DNA of 64,000 bases from Pomacea canaliculata. Taxonomy: Eukaryota; Mollusca; Gastropoda; Architaenioglossa; Ampullariidae. Location: contig NC_037591.1 of NCBI RefSeq assembly GCF_003073045.1, positions 21,361,319-21,425,318 on the forward strand, in the 5' to 3' direction. The notes under the pieces are model-generated. The model was not told the origin of the DNA. It ran no database searches and saw nothing but the letters and a program-made list of their open reading frames with translations. The translations under genes and the position numbers were made by a program. Below, piece after piece: positions 62,556 to 64,000 of this stretch; the stretch's first letter is position 1; each line of letters opens with the position of its first letter.

Positions 62556-63470
62556 AAAATAAAAACATATAGTCACCAGCAAATGCTATGGTGCAGCAAA
62601 ACAACAGAACTCTCTTTCCTTTTATATCCTCCACTTACCCACTATTGAATGTTTTACACTAGCACAACTCCTAAACACTGTCCACTAGTAAACCTATTCT
62701 CTCTCCTTTTTTTTTGGATGGGGGTTAACTCTTGATTAGTCTGTCGTGTTGATTACTGTTGTCATTACTATTACCTTTATGTATTCATTGTCTTTTTCAC
62801 TGTCTCATCGTTACCTATTATTCTGTTCCTTCATGTGCTACATTCTTCATATAAAAAAGTTTTTGGTTCAAGCACTGAGTGCATCCTTTGATATGGGAAT
62901 TATTCCATGCTGTATATCTTTATTATTATTTTACGAGGTACCCTATGAAATTATGTCAATAATATAAAAGCAAGATTGTCAGAGGGGAGGTCCATGATCT
63001 CTATATCTTCAGCATCACAATTATTGCTTTCCAACTTTCTCTATCATACACCCACCCTTACTAATTGTGGAACTAAAAACTACCAGTTACTATTTATTCC
63101 CTGGTGGATTCATGCATCCATGACCATGACGACGGACTCAAACTGAGATACCGACAGACGTCTATTTAGCCATGAGTACACGTCCATGGCTTCGATCAGG
63201 CAGCGAGCAAGGAGAACGTCACTGAAGGGGCATGAACTCAAGACGGTTGAGCCCATCATTTACAAATACAATAAGGTGACATACTCCTGAAAATGTCTGG
63301 TAGAGCAGAGACATCAGCGTTACAATCAAACTGACGGTCTACACCACAGTAGCTCACCAAGCAGCCGCCTATATGCCAAATAGAAGTAATTAACCATCTA
63401 CGCCAGACCCACAAAGCTCAACCACTTTAATCCATGTCCGTTAGCATCCAAACCTTGTTGCAGGACCATA
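62556..63470. other. Intergenic, nothing recognised
   Basis: The part from 63100 to 63470 is less AT-rich than its surroundings and could be an unidentified repeat. No gene motif found. Confidence 0.35.
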
Positions 63471-63472
63471 TA

Positions 63473-64000
63473 CAGTGGAACCTCGGTTAACGAACTTAAT
63501 CCGTTCTGAAAAGGTGTTCGTTATCCGAAATGTTCGTTATCCGAAACAATTTTTTCCATAAGAAATAAAGGAAATAGATTTAATTGGTTCCCAGTCCCTG
63601 TTGACTCGCTAATATTTGAAAGTTACAGGCTATAAAGGTATTTGTTTACAAGAGAACAGTTATAATGCAATATAAATGGAGTTCAATAAACATAAAAACA
63701 TTAACGAAAGCATTTAAACATCAGAAAACTTGCCGTTTTGACGGCGTGGTTGGAAGCAGGTGTGGGGAGGAAGGGGTGGAATTATTGCTTTGATTCCCCC
63801 TCCATGAGCACAGGAGACAGTATAAAATCAGGGGTGACTTCCCTTTTCTGTAGCTTTGATGTTAAAGGAAAAAACTTGTCCAGTGTCTGCTTCTTCTGCC
63901 TTTTTTGTAAAATTCTTCGGTAATACGACATCACATTACGACAGACGCATGCCACCTTCATACTTTGAAATCATTTCCTTTTTCAATTCATTTGTTGGCC
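63473..64000 (-). mobile_element. Pogo/Tigger-type element, internally deleted, runs off the window
   Basis: The left end CAGTGGAACCTCGGTTAACG is a typical Tigger terminal repeat preceded by TA (63471-63472). Near 63930-63970 the minus strand reads EMISKYEGGMRLS, matching the start of the N-terminal helix-turn-helix of pogo transposases. Only about 450 bases separate the two, far too few for the full transposase, so the middle is deleted. The right end is outside the window. Confidence 0.7.

Overview
The window looks like nuclear DNA from an invertebrate animal, most likely a mollusc and perhaps a gastropod (inference). It is AT-rich. Its genes are cut into many short exons by GT-AG introns, and the introns and spacers are full of transposon remains: LINEs, a tRNA-type SINE, hAT, Harbinger, pogo/Tigger and MITEs. 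No bacterial or organellar features are seen. Most lone open frames here are chance or antisense frames of repeats.

Four conserved genes are present, and all can be assembled exon by exon with matching splice phases. (1) 2938-29444 (+): a 19-exon gene of the LEDGF/HDGF-related family, with an N-terminal PWWP domain, charged linkers, an integrase-binding-type domain (IBD) and a very long C-terminal tail; about 1187 aa. (2) 31576-42749 (-): a p24/TMED cargo-receptor gene of the TMED7/TMED3 type, with two alternative last exons, each encoding a complete coiled-coil, membrane span and tail. (3) 43882-46899 (+): a type I Hsp40 of the DNAJA1 kind, 401 aa, divergent from TMED across a short promoter region holding heat-shock elements. 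(4) 55226-57917 (+): riboflavin kinase, 159 aa, with an apparent GC-AG intron.

Mobile DNA by region. 1-950: antisense LINE reverse transcriptase. 5.6-8.6 kb: SINE fragments and a small hAT-like MITE. 10077-14366: a complete-looking 4.3 kb hAT-type transposon with an uninterrupted two-exon transposase (780 aa), flanked by a 5-bp duplication and inserted into an old L2/CR1-type LINE in intron 5 of gene 1. 22.1-24.1 kb: an L2/CR1-type LINE broken by a SINE and by a second LINE. 33.9-35.9 kb: a LINE fragment and a young full-length SINE with a 33-A tail and a 12-bp target duplication, between the two TMED last exons. 48.8-54.8 kb: a mariner-like MITE, a decayed 4.3 kb Harbinger element with a hAT nested inside it, and an L2/CR1-type LINE fragment. 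62.4 kb: a 98-bp LINE 3' end with a 12-bp duplication. 63473 to the end: a deleted pogo/Tigger element.

The host genes do not form one pathway: chromatin reading, ER-Golgi cargo transport, Hsp70 co-chaperoning and FMN synthesis. Their linkage echoes human paralogous regions (PSIP1/DNAJA1/RFK on chromosome 9; HDGFL3/TMED3/DNAJA4 on 15q25, recalled from memory), so the cluster may be a remnant of an old animal linkage group. All gene models come from reading splice sites and family similarity by eye, without database searches.
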